A stretch of 52,205 nt of DNA from DTYU01 sp040757355 (GTDB lineage Bacteria > Bacillota > Desulfotomaculia > Desulfotomaculales > Ammonificaceae). The position numbers were made by a program, and so were the translations under genes. Numbering within the stretch: position 1 is the first letter of the stretch; every line of letters starts with the position of its first letter. This document shows, piece after piece, positions 39,530 to 48,174 of the stretch. The notes beneath the pieces were generated by a model. That model saw only the letters and a list, made by a program, of their open reading frames with translations. It did no database searches and was not told where the DNA came from. Location: the NCBI GenBank assembly GCA_040757355.1, contig JBFLWY010000019.1:1-52205 (forward strand), written 5' to 3'.

Positions 39530-40353
39530 TGCGGCCTTCTTGGCACGTTTTAAAGAAGGCGTTATTGGTCCTGATATTAATCGTGGTTACGGTGGGAGCA
39601 GTTCACCTGACCAGGCCGGAGCGGGCATTAGACCTTAATGTTTTCGGAGCATGGGCCAGGGATGTGGCAGCTCCCGTTCAGCACGCCGTGTGGCGGACCA
39701 CTCGTGCGGTAAATGCGGGAGCGGCCTACGTTTTTTCTTTGGGCCGGGATACCAGCCGTGTCCGGGCGCTTGAAAAAAAGATCGCCGGACTGGAAGGTGA
39801 AATAAGGCGGTTAAGAGCGGCAGAGAAGGAGAACGAGCGGTTGAAGGCGCTTTTGAACTACCGGACCAAGAGTACAGAGCCTTTTTTGGCCGCTGCGGTC
39901 ATCGGTCGTAATCCCGATAACTGGTTCGGGACAGTGATAATTAACCGCGGAAAGACGGACGGCGTCACGCGCGGAGCGGCTGTAATCACTCCGGCAGGGC
40001 TGGTGGGAAGGGTCCTGACGGCAAGCAGCCACACAGCCGAAGTGCTTCTGATCGCGGACCCCCGGAGCGCAGTTGGGAGCACCGTTTATGAAACACAGGT
40101 GCCCGGCATAGTGCGGGGAACGCTTACGGAAACTGAAAAGCTGAAGATGGAGTACGTGGTAAAGGATGAGCCGGTGCGGAAGGGGTTTTTAGTGATGACG
40201 TCAAGCCTGAGCGATGTCTTTCCGCCCGGGATACCGGTTGGTACGGTAACCAAGGTCGAAGAGGAAGAAAGCGGTCTTTTTAAGACTGTATACCTGAAGC
40301 CGGTGGTGGACCTCAATAAGTTGGAAGAAGTGCTTATACTTTTAAAACAGTGA
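39526..40353 (+). CDS. mreC: Rod-shape protein MreC
   Basis: Membrane-anchored elongasome scaffold. One N-terminal membrane helix (about 8-26, KKALLVLILIVVTVGAV), a coiled coil (about 80-112, VRALEKKIAGLEGEIRRL), then the beta-barrel-like domain with VIGRNPDNWFGTVIINRG and the GLVGRV motif. 275 residues. The start codon overlaps the end of mreB. Unusually, 187 bases of repeat sequence separate it from mreD. Confidence 0.95.
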   Translation: MMRPSWHVLKKALLVLILIVVTVGAVHLTRPERALDLNVFGAWARDVAAPVQHAVWRTTRAVNAGAAYVFSLGRDTSRVRALEKKIAGLEGEIRRLRAAEKENERLKALLNYRTKSTEPFLAAAVIGRNPDNWFGTVIINRGKTDGVTRGAAVITPAGLVGRVLTASSHTAEVLLIADPRSAVGSTVYETQVPGIVRGTLTETEKLKMEYVVKDEPVRKGFLVMTSSLSDVFPPGIPVGTVTKVEEEESGLFKTVYLKPVVDLNKLEEVLILLKQ

Positions 40354-40361
40354 TTAGGGGT

Positions 40362-40515
40362 TAGGAGCCAGAATTCAGAATTCAGTTTAAAGGGGCAGGA
40401 AGCAAGAAGCGAGGGCAAAGGGCTAAAGGCAAGGATAAAAGTTTTATAAGAATTCACTAAGTGCATATCTTCTTTAAGATACTTCTGGATTCTGACTCCT
40501 GGCTTCTGGATTCTT
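40362..40515. repeat. CAGAATTCAGAATTCAG / TCTGGATTCTGACTC repeat block inside the mre operon
   Basis: GAGCCAGAATTCAGAATTC (about 40363-40382) and, 95 bases on, TTCTGGATTCTGACTCCTGG and CTTCTGGATTCTTGACC. The two ends are inverse copies of each other, as in the valS-folC and cysS-rlmB gaps. Confidence 0.7.
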
Positions 40516-40540
40516 GACCAGTTAAAATGGTGATAAGGGC

Positions 40541-41041
40541 ATGCGGACTTTTGCTTTACTTTTATTAATCGGGACCGCTCTACTTTTAGAGCAGACTGTT
40601 TTAAATTTTGTCCGGGTGGCGGGGGTAAAGCCCGACCTGGTGCTGCTGCTGGTCATTTTCAACGGTATATTGAAAGGGCCGAGGGAAGGGGCGTTTTGGG
40701 GTTTTATTGCAGGGCTGCTGGAAGACTTCGCTTGCGCACACTACATCGGCCTCAACGCTCTGGGCAAGCTTGTTGCCGGCTACCTTTCCGGTCTGGTTGA
40801 ATTTCGTGTTTACAAGGAGAGCGCAGTCACGGCGGCGGCGGTGGTATGGGCTGCCAGCCTCGTTTCGGGGGGCGTCGTGTACGCTCTGCTGTTAACCTTA
40901 GAAGTAATTATTCCGCCTGCAGACGCTTTTTTACGAGTACTGCTGCCCGTCGCTGTTTACAACGCGCTTCTCAGCCTACTGTTTTACCGCTCTTTTCACC
41001 GTGCTACCTTCTACGGCTTTTTACGGGAGGAACGTTTTTAA
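40541..41041 (+). CDS. mreD: Rod-shape protein MreD
   Basis: Integral membrane partner of MreC with about five helices over 166 residues (FALLLLIGTALLLEQ at 3-17, PDLVLLLVIFNGIL, GALLE-type loop, then two C-terminal helices). The family pattern KPDLVLLLVIF and REGAFWGFIAGLLEDF is clear. ATG start with a modest GATAAGGGC site. The stop abuts the mrdA start. Confidence 0.93.
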   Translation: MRTFALLLLIGTALLLEQTVLNFVRVAGVKPDLVLLLVIFNGILKGPREGAFWGFIAGLLEDFACAHYIGLNALGKLVAGYLSGLVEFRVYKESAVTAAAVVWAASLVSGGVVYALLLTLEVIIPPADAFLRVLLPVAVYNALLSLLFYRSFHRATFYGFLREERF

Positions 41042-41043
41042 TT

Positions 41044-43032
41044 TTGGAAAAGAAAACCGTCGAAAAGAAGGCAAGGATCTTTTTGACCGTTATTACGGTT
41101 ATTTTTCTGGTGCTTTATTTTCGCCTTGCCGAGCTTCAGATCTTTCGGACCGAGCGGTTTGAGGTGCTGGCCCGTGAGAACCGGCTTCGACTCATGACAA
41201 TAAGAGCCCCCCGCGGGGAAATTTTTGACCGGGAGGGCCGCAAAATTGTAGGTAACCGGCCGGTGTATACAATTTCATTAGCCAATCTAGGAAAACCCAT
41301 ACCACCGGACGTTATTAGAAGACTGGCCGGACTCCTCGGCAAGCAGGAGGCAGAGATTCGGGAAAAGCTTGAGAAGCAGGCCCTGCCGTATGAGCCTATC
41401 CGGGTAGCCACTGATGTTCCACTGGCGGTCGTTACATACATTGAAGAACACCAGGAGGACTTCCCGGGGGTGCTGGTTGACATCACACCGGTGCGTTACT
41501 ACCCGTATGGTACGATGCTGGCCCACGTCCTGGGGTATGTGCAGGAAATTAAGCCCGAACAACTGGAAAAGCATAAAGAAGAAGGGTACAAGCTTGGTGA
41601 CCCGTTCGGTCAAGACGGTGTGGAATATCTCTTTGAGCAATACCTGCGCGGTGAGGACGGCGCCCGGTACGTGGAGGTGGACGCAATGGGGCGGCCGGTT
41701 CAGGATCTGGGTGTAAAGCCTCCTACGGCGGGGGCGGACCTGATTCTCACTATCGATCTGGACCTCCAACGGGCGAGCGAAGAGGGGCTGAAACGGGCCA
41801 TTGAAGGCGCGCGCAAGGAGGGACGTCCAGCTCCGGGCGGGGCGGTGGTGGTTAAAGAGGTGAAAACCGGTGAGATTCTTGCGATGGCCAGCTTTCCGGC
41901 CTATGACCCGGCGGTTTTTACCAAGGACCTGAAACCGCAGGACGTCCAGCGGGTCTTCGGTGCACCTGATAAGCCCTTCTTGAACCGGGCACTGAGAGCG
42001 TATCCACCCGGTTCAACCTTCAAGATGATAACCGCCATAGCCGCTTTGGAGGCGGGGAAGATTACACCGAAGTTCGCGGTTAACGATACGGGGGTCTTCT
42101 TCCTGGGGAGGGCTTACAACGACTGGCTTCCGGGCGGTCATGGACGGGTGGACCTGTTGAAGGCTATTCAGGTCTCCTGTGACGTTTATTTCTGGACCGT
42201 AGGCAATATTACGGGAATAGATGAAATTGCACGGGTAGCGAGAGAATTCGGCCTCGGGCAGAAAACCGGTTTGGGTCTGCCGGGGGAGGTGGAGGGTGTT
42301 GTCCCGACGCCGCAGTACAAGTACAAAACGGTGAAGGCTTATCTTGATTCGGTTTTCGGCCCAAAGATTGAGGCCGTTGAAAAGGAGTACAAGAAGCTCC
42401 TGGACCAAACTGCCGACCCCGACAAAAGGAAACAGTTGGAAAAAGAAAGGGAGAAGAAAAAGGCACTAATAGAAGCAGATTATGAACGGTACGCTTGGGA
42501 CCTGAAGTGGCGGCCTTACGATACTTTAAACACCTCTATCGGTCAGGGCTACAATCTTTATACGCCGCTTCAGTTAGTAAACTACGCGGCGGCTATAGCT
42601 GGTGACGGCACGGTATACCGGAGCCGCCTGGTAAAGAAGATCGTCGACCCGAGAGGTCGGACCGTGGCCGAGTATAAGCCTGAAGTCGTACGACAGGTGA
42701 ACGTAAAGGCGGAGACACTGAGCCTCATTCAAAAAGGAATGGCGCTCGTTACCAAACCGGGAGGCACTGCTTACGGCGCCTTTTACGACCTTGAAGTACC
42801 GGTGGCGGCAAAGACCGGTTCGGCCGAGGTATTCGGACAGGAGGCAACCCATGCCCTTTTCGTTGCCTACGCACCGGCTGACGACCCCGAGCTAGCTGTA
42901 TCCGTTATGGTAGAAAACGCTGGGCACGGCGGCTCGGTAGCCGCACCCGTTGCGAGGGATGTTTTGGCGGCATACTTCGGGCTGCCGCTGCGGATGCAGG
43001 AAGAGCCGCAGCACACGGGTGCAGGAGACTGA
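41044..43032 (+). CDS. mrdA: Penicillin-binding protein 2 (elongation transpeptidase)
   Basis: Class B transpeptidase that cross-links peptidoglycan during elongation. TTG 41044 follows GGGAGG by 13 bases; the long open frame upstream of it overlaps mreD and is not used. One membrane helix (about 11-28), dimerisation domain, and a transpeptidase domain with Ser324-x-x-Lys327 (PGSTFKM), Ser378-Cys-Asp380 and Lys590-Thr-Gly592. Between VEGVVPTPQYKYK and DTLNTSIGQGY (about 418-495) it carries an extra charged helical stretch (EKEYKKLLDQTADPDKRKQL), which explains part of its 662-residue length. Confidence 0.95.
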   Translation: MEKKTVEKKARIFLTVITVIFLVLYFRLAELQIFRTERFEVLARENRLRLMTIRAPRGEIFDREGRKIVGNRPVYTISLANLGKPIPPDVIRRLAGLLGKQEAEIREKLEKQALPYEPIRVATDVPLAVVTYIEEHQEDFPGVLVDITPVRYYPYGTMLAHVLGYVQEIKPEQLEKHKEEGYKLGDPFGQDGVEYLFEQYLRGEDGARYVEVDAMGRPVQDLGVKPPTAGADLILTIDLDLQRASEEGLKRAIEGARKEGRPAPGGAVVVKEVKTGEILAMASFPAYDPAVFTKDLKPQDVQRVFGAPDKPFLNRALRAYPPGSTFKMITAIAALEAGKITPKFAVNDTGVFFLGRAYNDWLPGGHGRVDLLKAIQVSCDVYFWTVGNITGIDEIARVAREFGLGQKTGLGLPGEVEGVVPTPQYKYKTVKAYLDSVFGPKIEAVEKEYKKLLDQTADPDKRKQLEKEREKKKALIEADYERYAWDLKWRPYDTLNTSIGQGYNLYTPLQLVNYAAAIAGDGTVYRSRLVKKIVDPRGRTVAEYKPEVVRQVNVKAETLSLIQKGMALVTKPGGTAYGAFYDLEVPVAAKTGSAEVFGQEATHALFVAYAPADDPELAVSVMVENAGHGGSVAAPVARDVLAAYFGLPLRMQEEPQHTGAGD

Positions 43033-43078
43033 TTATTTGAGAAGTGAGAGGTGAGAAGTTGGAGGTGGAACCCTTGTG

Positions 43079-43104
43079 GAAATTGCCTTTGGCAATTTCT
43101 TTTT
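43079..43104 (+). terminator. Terminator after mrdA
   Basis: Nine-bp perfect stem GAAATTGCC / GGCAATTTC (43079-43087 with 43091-43099), 3-base loop, then five Ts. It ends the mre-mrdA transcript, so minCDE has a separate promoter. Confidence 0.88.
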
Positions 43105-43116
43105 ATAGACGCTCAT

Positions 43117-43347
43117 GTCACCTGTTGTGTCAACAGTAGAATATGAAAATAGGCTTTCCCGATTTTTCGGACTCGCGACCCGGGACTTATTTTCAGGACA
43201 GACATTCATGACGCCCCAGGGGGCGTCACTAGCAGAGGATGAAAATCGCGACCGGCAAGGCACTGCCTGTTATTTGGAATCTATGGTCTTAAATTCTATC
43301 AATATTCTTGGCGTCTTGGCGGTGAGTTTATTTTTAGGACAGGTGAC
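43117..43347. repeat. 231-bp element bounded by 9-bp inverted repeats (MITE-like)
   Basis: Ends are GTCACCTGT (43117-43125) and ACAGGTGAC (43339-43347). Inside are a hairpin CTGTTG/CAACAG, a strong palindrome GACGCCCC/GGGGCGTC (43210-43217 with 43220-43227), and a segment 43190-43250 resembling folC 25889-25955. No protein is encoded. The remaining bases to minC (43348-43572) hold a possible long-loop hairpin AAAAACCG/CGGTTTTT (43467-43503) and the minC ribosome site, nothing else. Confidence 0.55.
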
Positions 43348-43572
43348 GGGTTGAAAGTTGGAGACTTGAAGTAGGAAAGTGGAAATCGCAAGAGAACAGT
43401 GGAGCTTTCGGCCGTGATCCTGCGGATATTCGCTAGACTGTTGCCGTAATAATTGATTTTTGTCAGAAAAACCGAAAAAAAAGCCTTTAAATAAGCGGTT
43501 TTTTTAGGCGGGATTAGCAGGATTTGGTTTGAGCGCGGCGAATAGAGGAATGGGGGAAAGGGAGGGATAACT

Positions 43573-44019
43573 ATGGCGACGGACTCCGGTTACGTAATGG
43601 CCGATTCCCGCGCAGCAGGAGCGGAGGAAAACCAGACGGTTTTGATCCAACGGACATTGCGGTCGGGTCAAAGCATTTTTTATCCCGGAAATGTGGTCGT
43701 CCTTGGTGATGTGAACCCCGGGGCTCAGGTCACGGCTACGGGTGATGTTATTGTTGTCGGAGCACTAAGGGGAATGGTACATGCCGGTGCCGGTGGTAAC
43801 GAAGCTGCTGTGGTGGTTGCTTTCCGGCTTGAACCAACACAGCTCCGGATTGCCAAACACGTTTCACGGCCGCCTGCTGGAATGGTACCGGCTGGACAGC
43901 CGGAGGTGGCACGGATTAGGGACGGCGTGATCACTATTGAAGCTTTTTCCGTAGCAGGAGAACGCCAGGGAAGTATTGCCAGAGTTTCAGTACCCGTCGA
44001 CCTGGAATTTGAGAAGTAG
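43573..44019 (+). CDS. minC: MinC, C-terminal domain only
   Basis: Septum-site inhibitor partner of MinD. The protein (148 residues) contains the right-handed beta-helix C domain that dimerises and binds MinD (LRSGQSIFYPGNVVVLGDVNPGAQVTATGDVIVVGALRGM, split over about 30-68). Full-length MinC is about 210-230 residues with an N-terminal domain that inhibits FtsZ; here only about 20 non-conserved residues precede the C domain. The ATG has GGGAGGG upstream, and no MinC-N remnant is visible in the upstream DNA, so this is not a simple frameshift. Confidence 0.88.
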   Translation: MATDSGYVMADSRAAGAEENQTVLIQRTLRSGQSIFYPGNVVVLGDVNPGAQVTATGDVIVVGALRGMVHAGAGGNEAAVVVAFRLEPTQLRIAKHVSRPPAGMVPAGQPEVARIRDGVITIEAFSVAGERQGSIARVSVPVDLEFEK

Positions 44020-44084
44020 TCCGAAATGCCAGGTGTTATTCAGGGCGTCTCCAGGTGGAATTTTTAACGTGGGGAGGACGAAGA

Positions 44085-44879
44085 ATGGGAGAAGTTATTG
44101 TAGTTACTTCCGGCAAAGGGGGCGTTGGCAAAACCACGGCTACGGCGAATATTGGCGCGGGACTGGCTCTGCGCGGGTATAAGGTGGCGTTGGTGGACGC
44201 CGACATCGGCCTCCGCAACCTCGATGTGGTTCTTGGTTTGGAAAACCGCATTGTCTACGACCTGGTCGACGTTGCGCACGGTCACTGCCGGTTGAAGCAA
44301 GCGCTGATAAAGGATAAACGCTTTGAAGGTTTGTACCTTTTACCTGCGGCCCAGACGAAAGATAAAACCGCTGTAAAGCCGGAGCAGATGAAAGAAATAT
44401 GCCTCCAGCTCGGCGAGGAGTTTGATTATGTGATTATTGACTGTCCGGCAGGAATTGAACAGGGATTCAAGAATGCTATCGCCGGAGCGGAAAAAGCAAT
44501 TGTTGTTACCACACCGGAGGTTTCTGCGGTCCGTGATGCCGATAGGGTGATCGGTCTGTTGGAAGCGGCGGATTTACGGGAGCCCAAGCTGGTGATTAAC
44601 CGCCTCCGCCCGAAGATGGTTCGCCAGGGGAACATGATGAATATTGAAGACATAATAGATATTCTGGCGGTGGACCTTTTAGGAGTAATCCCGGAGGATG
44701 AAAAGATAATCGTCACTACAAACAAGGGCGATCCCGTAATACAAGACGAACGCTCGCTGTCGGGAGAAGCCTTCCGGAATATCACCCGGCGAATCCTCGG
44801 GGAACCTGTTCCGCTCATGGACCTGGAGCGAAACGGAAACCTCTTTTCGCGGTTACGCAGAATGGTCAGACTGGGTTAG
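44085..44879 (+). CDS. minD: Septum-site ATPase MinD
   Basis: ParA/MinD-type ATPase that binds membrane and recruits MinC. ATG 44085 with GGGGAGGA 6 bases upstream gives the standard opening GEVIVVTSGKGGVGKTT with the deviant Walker A lysines Lys11 and Lys16. VDADIGLRNLDVVLGLENR and the C-terminal amphipathic membrane-targeting helix (NLFSRLRRMVRL) are present. 264 residues. An in-frame ATG at 44055 lacks a ribosome site. Confidence 0.97.
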   Translation: MGEVIVVTSGKGGVGKTTATANIGAGLALRGYKVALVDADIGLRNLDVVLGLENRIVYDLVDVAHGHCRLKQALIKDKRFEGLYLLPAAQTKDKTAVKPEQMKEICLQLGEEFDYVIIDCPAGIEQGFKNAIAGAEKAIVVTTPEVSAVRDADRVIGLLEAADLREPKLVINRLRPKMVRQGNMMNIEDIIDILAVDLLGVIPEDEKIIVTTNKGDPVIQDERSLSGEAFRNITRRILGEPVPLMDLERNGNLFSRLRRMVRLG

Positions 44880-44901
44880 CGGATTAGAGGGGGGAAGAGT
44901 T

Positions 44902-45183
44902 TTGCTGGACTTTTTGGCGCGGCTTTTTCAAAGGCACTACAGGGGTAGTAAAGACTTGGCAAAGGAGCGGTTGCGGCTGGTTCTGGTGCACGACAGGGCT
45001 AACGTCTCGCCGGAACTCCTACAACTCTTAAAGGACGACCTCGTCGGGACAATCTCCAAGTACATGGAGATTGACGAGAAAGGCCTTGAGGTAACTCTTG
45101 ATACGTCTGACAACATGGTGGCCCTCGTGGCGAGCATCCCGGTCCGCCGGGTAAAGCGAACCGTTAAGATGGCTTCGGTTTAA
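44902..45183 (+). CDS. minE: Cell-division topological factor MinE
   Basis: Stimulates MinD ATPase and sets up Min oscillation. 93 residues: N-terminal amphipathic membrane-binding helix (LDFLARLFQR), the anti-MinCD beta/helix segment (AKERLRLVLVHDRANVSPE) and the C-terminal dimerisation domain (EVTLDTSDNMVALVASIPV). TTG start with AGGGGGGAAG upstream, 22 bases after minD. Its presence implies an oscillating Min system rather than the DivIVA-anchored Bacillus type. Confidence 0.95.
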   Translation: MLDFLARLFQRHYRGSKDLAKERLRLVLVHDRANVSPELLQLLKDDLVGTISKYMEIDEKGLEVTLDTSDNMVALVASIPVRRVKRTVKMASV

Positions 45184-45245
45184 ACCATATTGTCTTAACT
45201 ATCTCATTGCTTTTTTATAATACAGAGCGACTTGTTTACAACAAG

Positions 45246-45267
45246 AAGCCGCGAGTGGCGGCTTTTT
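45246..45267 (+). terminator. Terminator after minCDE
   Basis: Seven-bp stem AAGCCGC / GCGGCTT (45246-45252 with 45258-45264), 5-base loop, T-run ending at 45267. A TATAAT lies just upstream at 45216-45221, so a promoter may fire through this hairpin toward the thioesterase gene. Confidence 0.85.
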
Positions 45268-45331
45268 CTTTTGCTTTAATTGCGTAGCTCTATGTAAAAT
45301 AAGCTTGGGCCTTCTAACGGGAGGAGATACT

Positions 45332-45739
45332 GTGGCGCTCGAGCCTGAAAACAACATGTGCTTTGCATGCAGTGAGAAAAACCCGATCGGTCTTAAACTG
45401 AAATTCCGCAGGGAAGGGAACGAAGTAAAGGCTAATTTTCTGGTAACGCCCGAACACCAGGGCTGGCCGGGGTACCTGCACGGAGGTCTGGTGGCCACAA
45501 TCTGCGACGAGGCGATGGCGCAGTGGATGTGGTTAAGGGGCTTAGAGGCGAATACCGGTGAGCTTTCTGTGCGTTTTAAACACGGCATACCTGTAGGGAC
45601 GGTGGTCGAAGTGAAGGCGGCCCTTACCAAATCACGGGGAAGGCTCATGATTCTGGAGGCCTCGGTTTTGTTTCCGGACGGTCGGGAGGCGGCAGTGGCT
45701 TCCGGTAAGTTTATTCGCAGTGACGGGGAAGTTGAGTGA
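45332..45739 (+). CDS. PaaI-type hotdog-fold thioesterase
   Basis: Predicted acyl-CoA thioesterase of the 4HBT superfamily. The hotdog helix with GYLHGGLVATICDEAMAQW (about 47-65) carries the family HGG motif and the acidic residue. An N-terminal NMCFACSEKNPIGLKL motif with two cysteines is typical of the subgroup. GTG 45332 is chosen because GGGAGGAG lies 5 bases upstream; an in-frame TTG at 45305 precedes it. 135 residues. The stop overlaps rnr (TGATG). Substrate unknown. Confidence 0.88.
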   Translation: MALEPENNMCFACSEKNPIGLKLKFRREGNEVKANFLVTPEHQGWPGYLHGGLVATICDEAMAQWMWLRGLEANTGELSVRFKHGIPVGTVVEVKAALTKSRGRLMILEASVLFPDGREAAVASGKFIRSDGEVE

Positions 45740-47859
45740 TGGTTTCCGAGCAAGAAATCCTAGACTATATGCGCCGGAAGGCATACCGCCCCCTGACCGT
45801 AAACGAACTCGCCCGGACCTTTCTCCCCGGCGGCAAAGGGATCAACGCTTTCAAGAAGCTCCTGCGGGGGATGGAGGAGAAAGGCCTGATCTACCAAACG
45901 CGGGCGGCGCGTTTCGGGCTGCCCGAGCAATTCAACTTGTTTGTAGGCCGGGTTCAAGGCCACTCAAAGGGGTATGCCTTCCTGATTCCCGACAGCGAAG
46001 GGGCTGAAGACGTTTTTATCAGCACCGGAAACCTCAATGGCGCGATGCACAACGACCGGGTCGCCGTACGGCTCCTGCCCGACGGGAGGGGGAAAACGCG
46101 CGAGGGTGAAGTGGTCCGCGTCTTGAATCGCGGCAACACCCGTATTGTAGGTACCTTACACAAGAAACGGCGGTTTTCGGTAGTGGTTCCTGACGAGTCT
46201 CGCCTGGGAACCGATATAGTTGTTCCCCGGGGGCGGCTTATGGCGGCGAAGAACGGGGACAAGGTAGTAGTGGAACTCACCGCTTACCCCGGACCGAGAA
46301 CGCCGCCCGAAGGCCGGGTGGTGGAAGTCCTGGGACCGCCCGGAGTGCCGGGGATGGATATCCTTGTGCTTTGCCGGCGCTATAACCTGCCGGACGACTT
46401 CAGTCCAAAAGTCTTGCGGGAAGCAGAAGGAATACCGGCAGCCGTCTCGACGGAGGAGGTGGAGGGCCGGCGCGACCTCCGGGATTGGCTTATCATCACC
46501 ATAGACGGAGAGGACGCCAAGGATCTGGATGACGCGGTCAGCCTCACGGTCAACGCTGACGGGACTTATCTCCTGGGCGTGCACATCGCGGACGTGGGCT
46601 ACTACGTCCGCGAGGGCAGCGCCCTGGACAGGGAGGCCTTAAAACGGGGTACAAGCGTATACCTTCCCGACCGGGTGATCCCGATGCTTCCCCCGCGGCT
46701 TTCCAACGGTATCTGCAGCCTTAATCCAAAGGATGACCGTTTAGCCTTTTCGGTGCTGATGACGGTGGATCCCGAAGGGGCGGTACGGAACAACGAGCTG
46801 TTTCCTTCGGTGATTCGCTCCCGGGAAAGGATGACCTACAAAGCCGTCTACCGTATACTGCAAGGAGACCCGGAGCTTACCGGGCAGTACCGTCATCTGT
46901 CAGCGATGCTGGTACAGATGCGGGACCTCTGCCTTATTCTGCGACGTCGCCGCCTGGCAAATGGTGCGATCGACTTTAACCTGCCGGAAACAAAGGTGGA
47001 ACTCGATGACACAGGCCGGCCGGTGGCCGTTTCCCGCGTGGAAAGGACGGTCGCGGAGCAAATCATAGAGGAGTTTATGCTGCTGGCGAATGAAACGGTA
47101 GCGAGACACGCATCGGCCTTGGAGTTGCCGTTTATCTACCGTATTCACCCAAAGCCCGACGAGGAAAAAGTGGCTGCTTTGGCGCAGCTTCTCGGCGGCT
47201 TCGGTTACGACGCAAGGGGACTCACCCGGCTCGAACCCGCTAAATTCCAGGCGGTTCTAGACGCCGTTGCGGGGAGGCGGGAGGAGCGTTTGATAAATGC
47301 GGTTATGCTGCGGTCGATGAAACAGGCCCGGTATGCCCCCGAGCGCTCCGGGCACTTCGGCCTTGCCTCCGAGTACTACACCCATTTTACGTCGCCTATC
47401 CGGCGCTACCCGGACCTTTTCATTCACCGGGTACTGCGCGAGGCGCTCGTGAACGGCCCGACGCTGTTCGAGCAGCGAATGGAAGAACTCAAAGCGCGGG
47501 CTTTACACGCCGCGGCCGTAGCTTCTGAGCGGGAGCGGATCGCGATGGAGGCTGAACGGGAAGCTGTAGAGCTTAAGAAGGTGGCTTTCATGCAGGATAA
47601 GATCGGGAATGTTTACTCCGGTTTCATCAGCAGCGTGACCGCCTGGGGTTTGTACGTAGAGCTTGATAATACTGTAGAAGGATTGGTCCACGTAAGAACG
47701 CTTACAGACGATTTTTACATTCACGATGAGCGCAGCTATACCCTCACGGGCCGTAACACCGGCAAATGTTACCGCCTGGGTGATCCGGTCCGGGTCCGGG
47801 TACTTCGTGCTTCGGTCGAGGACCGGACGGTGGAATTCGAGCTCTATCACCCGGAATAG
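45739..47859 (+). CDS. rnr: Ribonuclease R
   Basis: Processive 3'-5' exoribonuclease of the RNase II/R family. Domains: N-terminal helix-turn-helix (about 1-60), two cold-shock domains (about 65-220), RNB catalytic core with Asp256, Asp262, Asp264 and Asp265 (IDGEDAKDLDD; spacing as in E. coli RNase II), and a C-terminal S1 domain (about 620-700, GNVYSGFISSVTAWGLYVEL). ATG 45739 is used with GGGGAAG 7 bases upstream; GTG 45736 is an alternative. 706 residues. smpB and ssrA, which often follow rnr, are not in the window. Confidence 0.96.
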   Translation: MVSEQEILDYMRRKAYRPLTVNELARTFLPGGKGINAFKKLLRGMEEKGLIYQTRAARFGLPEQFNLFVGRVQGHSKGYAFLIPDSEGAEDVFISTGNLNGAMHNDRVAVRLLPDGRGKTREGEVVRVLNRGNTRIVGTLHKKRRFSVVVPDESRLGTDIVVPRGRLMAAKNGDKVVVELTAYPGPRTPPEGRVVEVLGPPGVPGMDILVLCRRYNLPDDFSPKVLREAEGIPAAVSTEEVEGRRDLRDWLIITIDGEDAKDLDDAVSLTVNADGTYLLGVHIADVGYYVREGSALDREALKRGTSVYLPDRVIPMLPPRLSNGICSLNPKDDRLAFSVLMTVDPEGAVRNNELFPSVIRSRERMTYKAVYRILQGDPELTGQYRHLSAMLVQMRDLCLILRRRRLANGAIDFNLPETKVELDDTGRPVAVSRVERTVAEQIIEEFMLLANETVARHASALELPFIYRIHPKPDEEKVAALAQLLGGFGYDARGLTRLEPAKFQAVLDAVAGRREERLINAVMLRSMKQARYAPERSGHFGLASEYYTHFTSPIRRYPDLFIHRVLREALVNGPTLFEQRMEELKARALHAAAVASERERIAMEAEREAVELKKVAFMQDKIGNVYSGFISSVTAWGLYVELDNTVEGLVHVRTLTDDFYIHDERSYTLTGRNTGKCYRLGDPVRVRVLRASVEDRTVEFELYHPE

Positions 47860-47952
47860 GCTGGCTACTGTCACCGGCGGGAAGAATTAATTCAGGTGCT
47901 TTAAGTTATTGTAGGGCCGCCAGACAAGGGGGGCTAATTTTGATTGACTTAA

Positions 47953-47982
47953 TTGACCTATATATTGAACATAACGTATAAT
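47953..47982 (+). promoter_or_regulatory. Promoter of the first CRP/FNR gene
   Basis: TTGACC (47953-47958), 18-base spacer, perfect TATAAT (47977-47982). It leaves a leader of about 185 bases in which I see no riboswitch, small ORF or TGTC-N8-GACA operator. Confidence 0.65.
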
Positions 47983-48174
47983 AATCCTTAATAGTTCGAA
48001 TTTTCCGTAAATACCCCGACCTACGGTTTGCACAATTAACAATAAGACTTAACCTGAAAAGTCAGCGGAAGGTTTTATTCCACTATAAAGCATTGATTCA
48101 TCGGGAATTGAATCTTTTGGGGCGCCGGGAAGCGTGATGGCGTTGAAAGACGGTGTTTAAAGGAGGTTGTATTG

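Noticed and set aside
40846..41043. N-terminal extension of the PBP2 frame through mreD
   Set aside because: It overlaps mreD in another frame; the ribosome site at 41025-41030 marks the real start near 41044.
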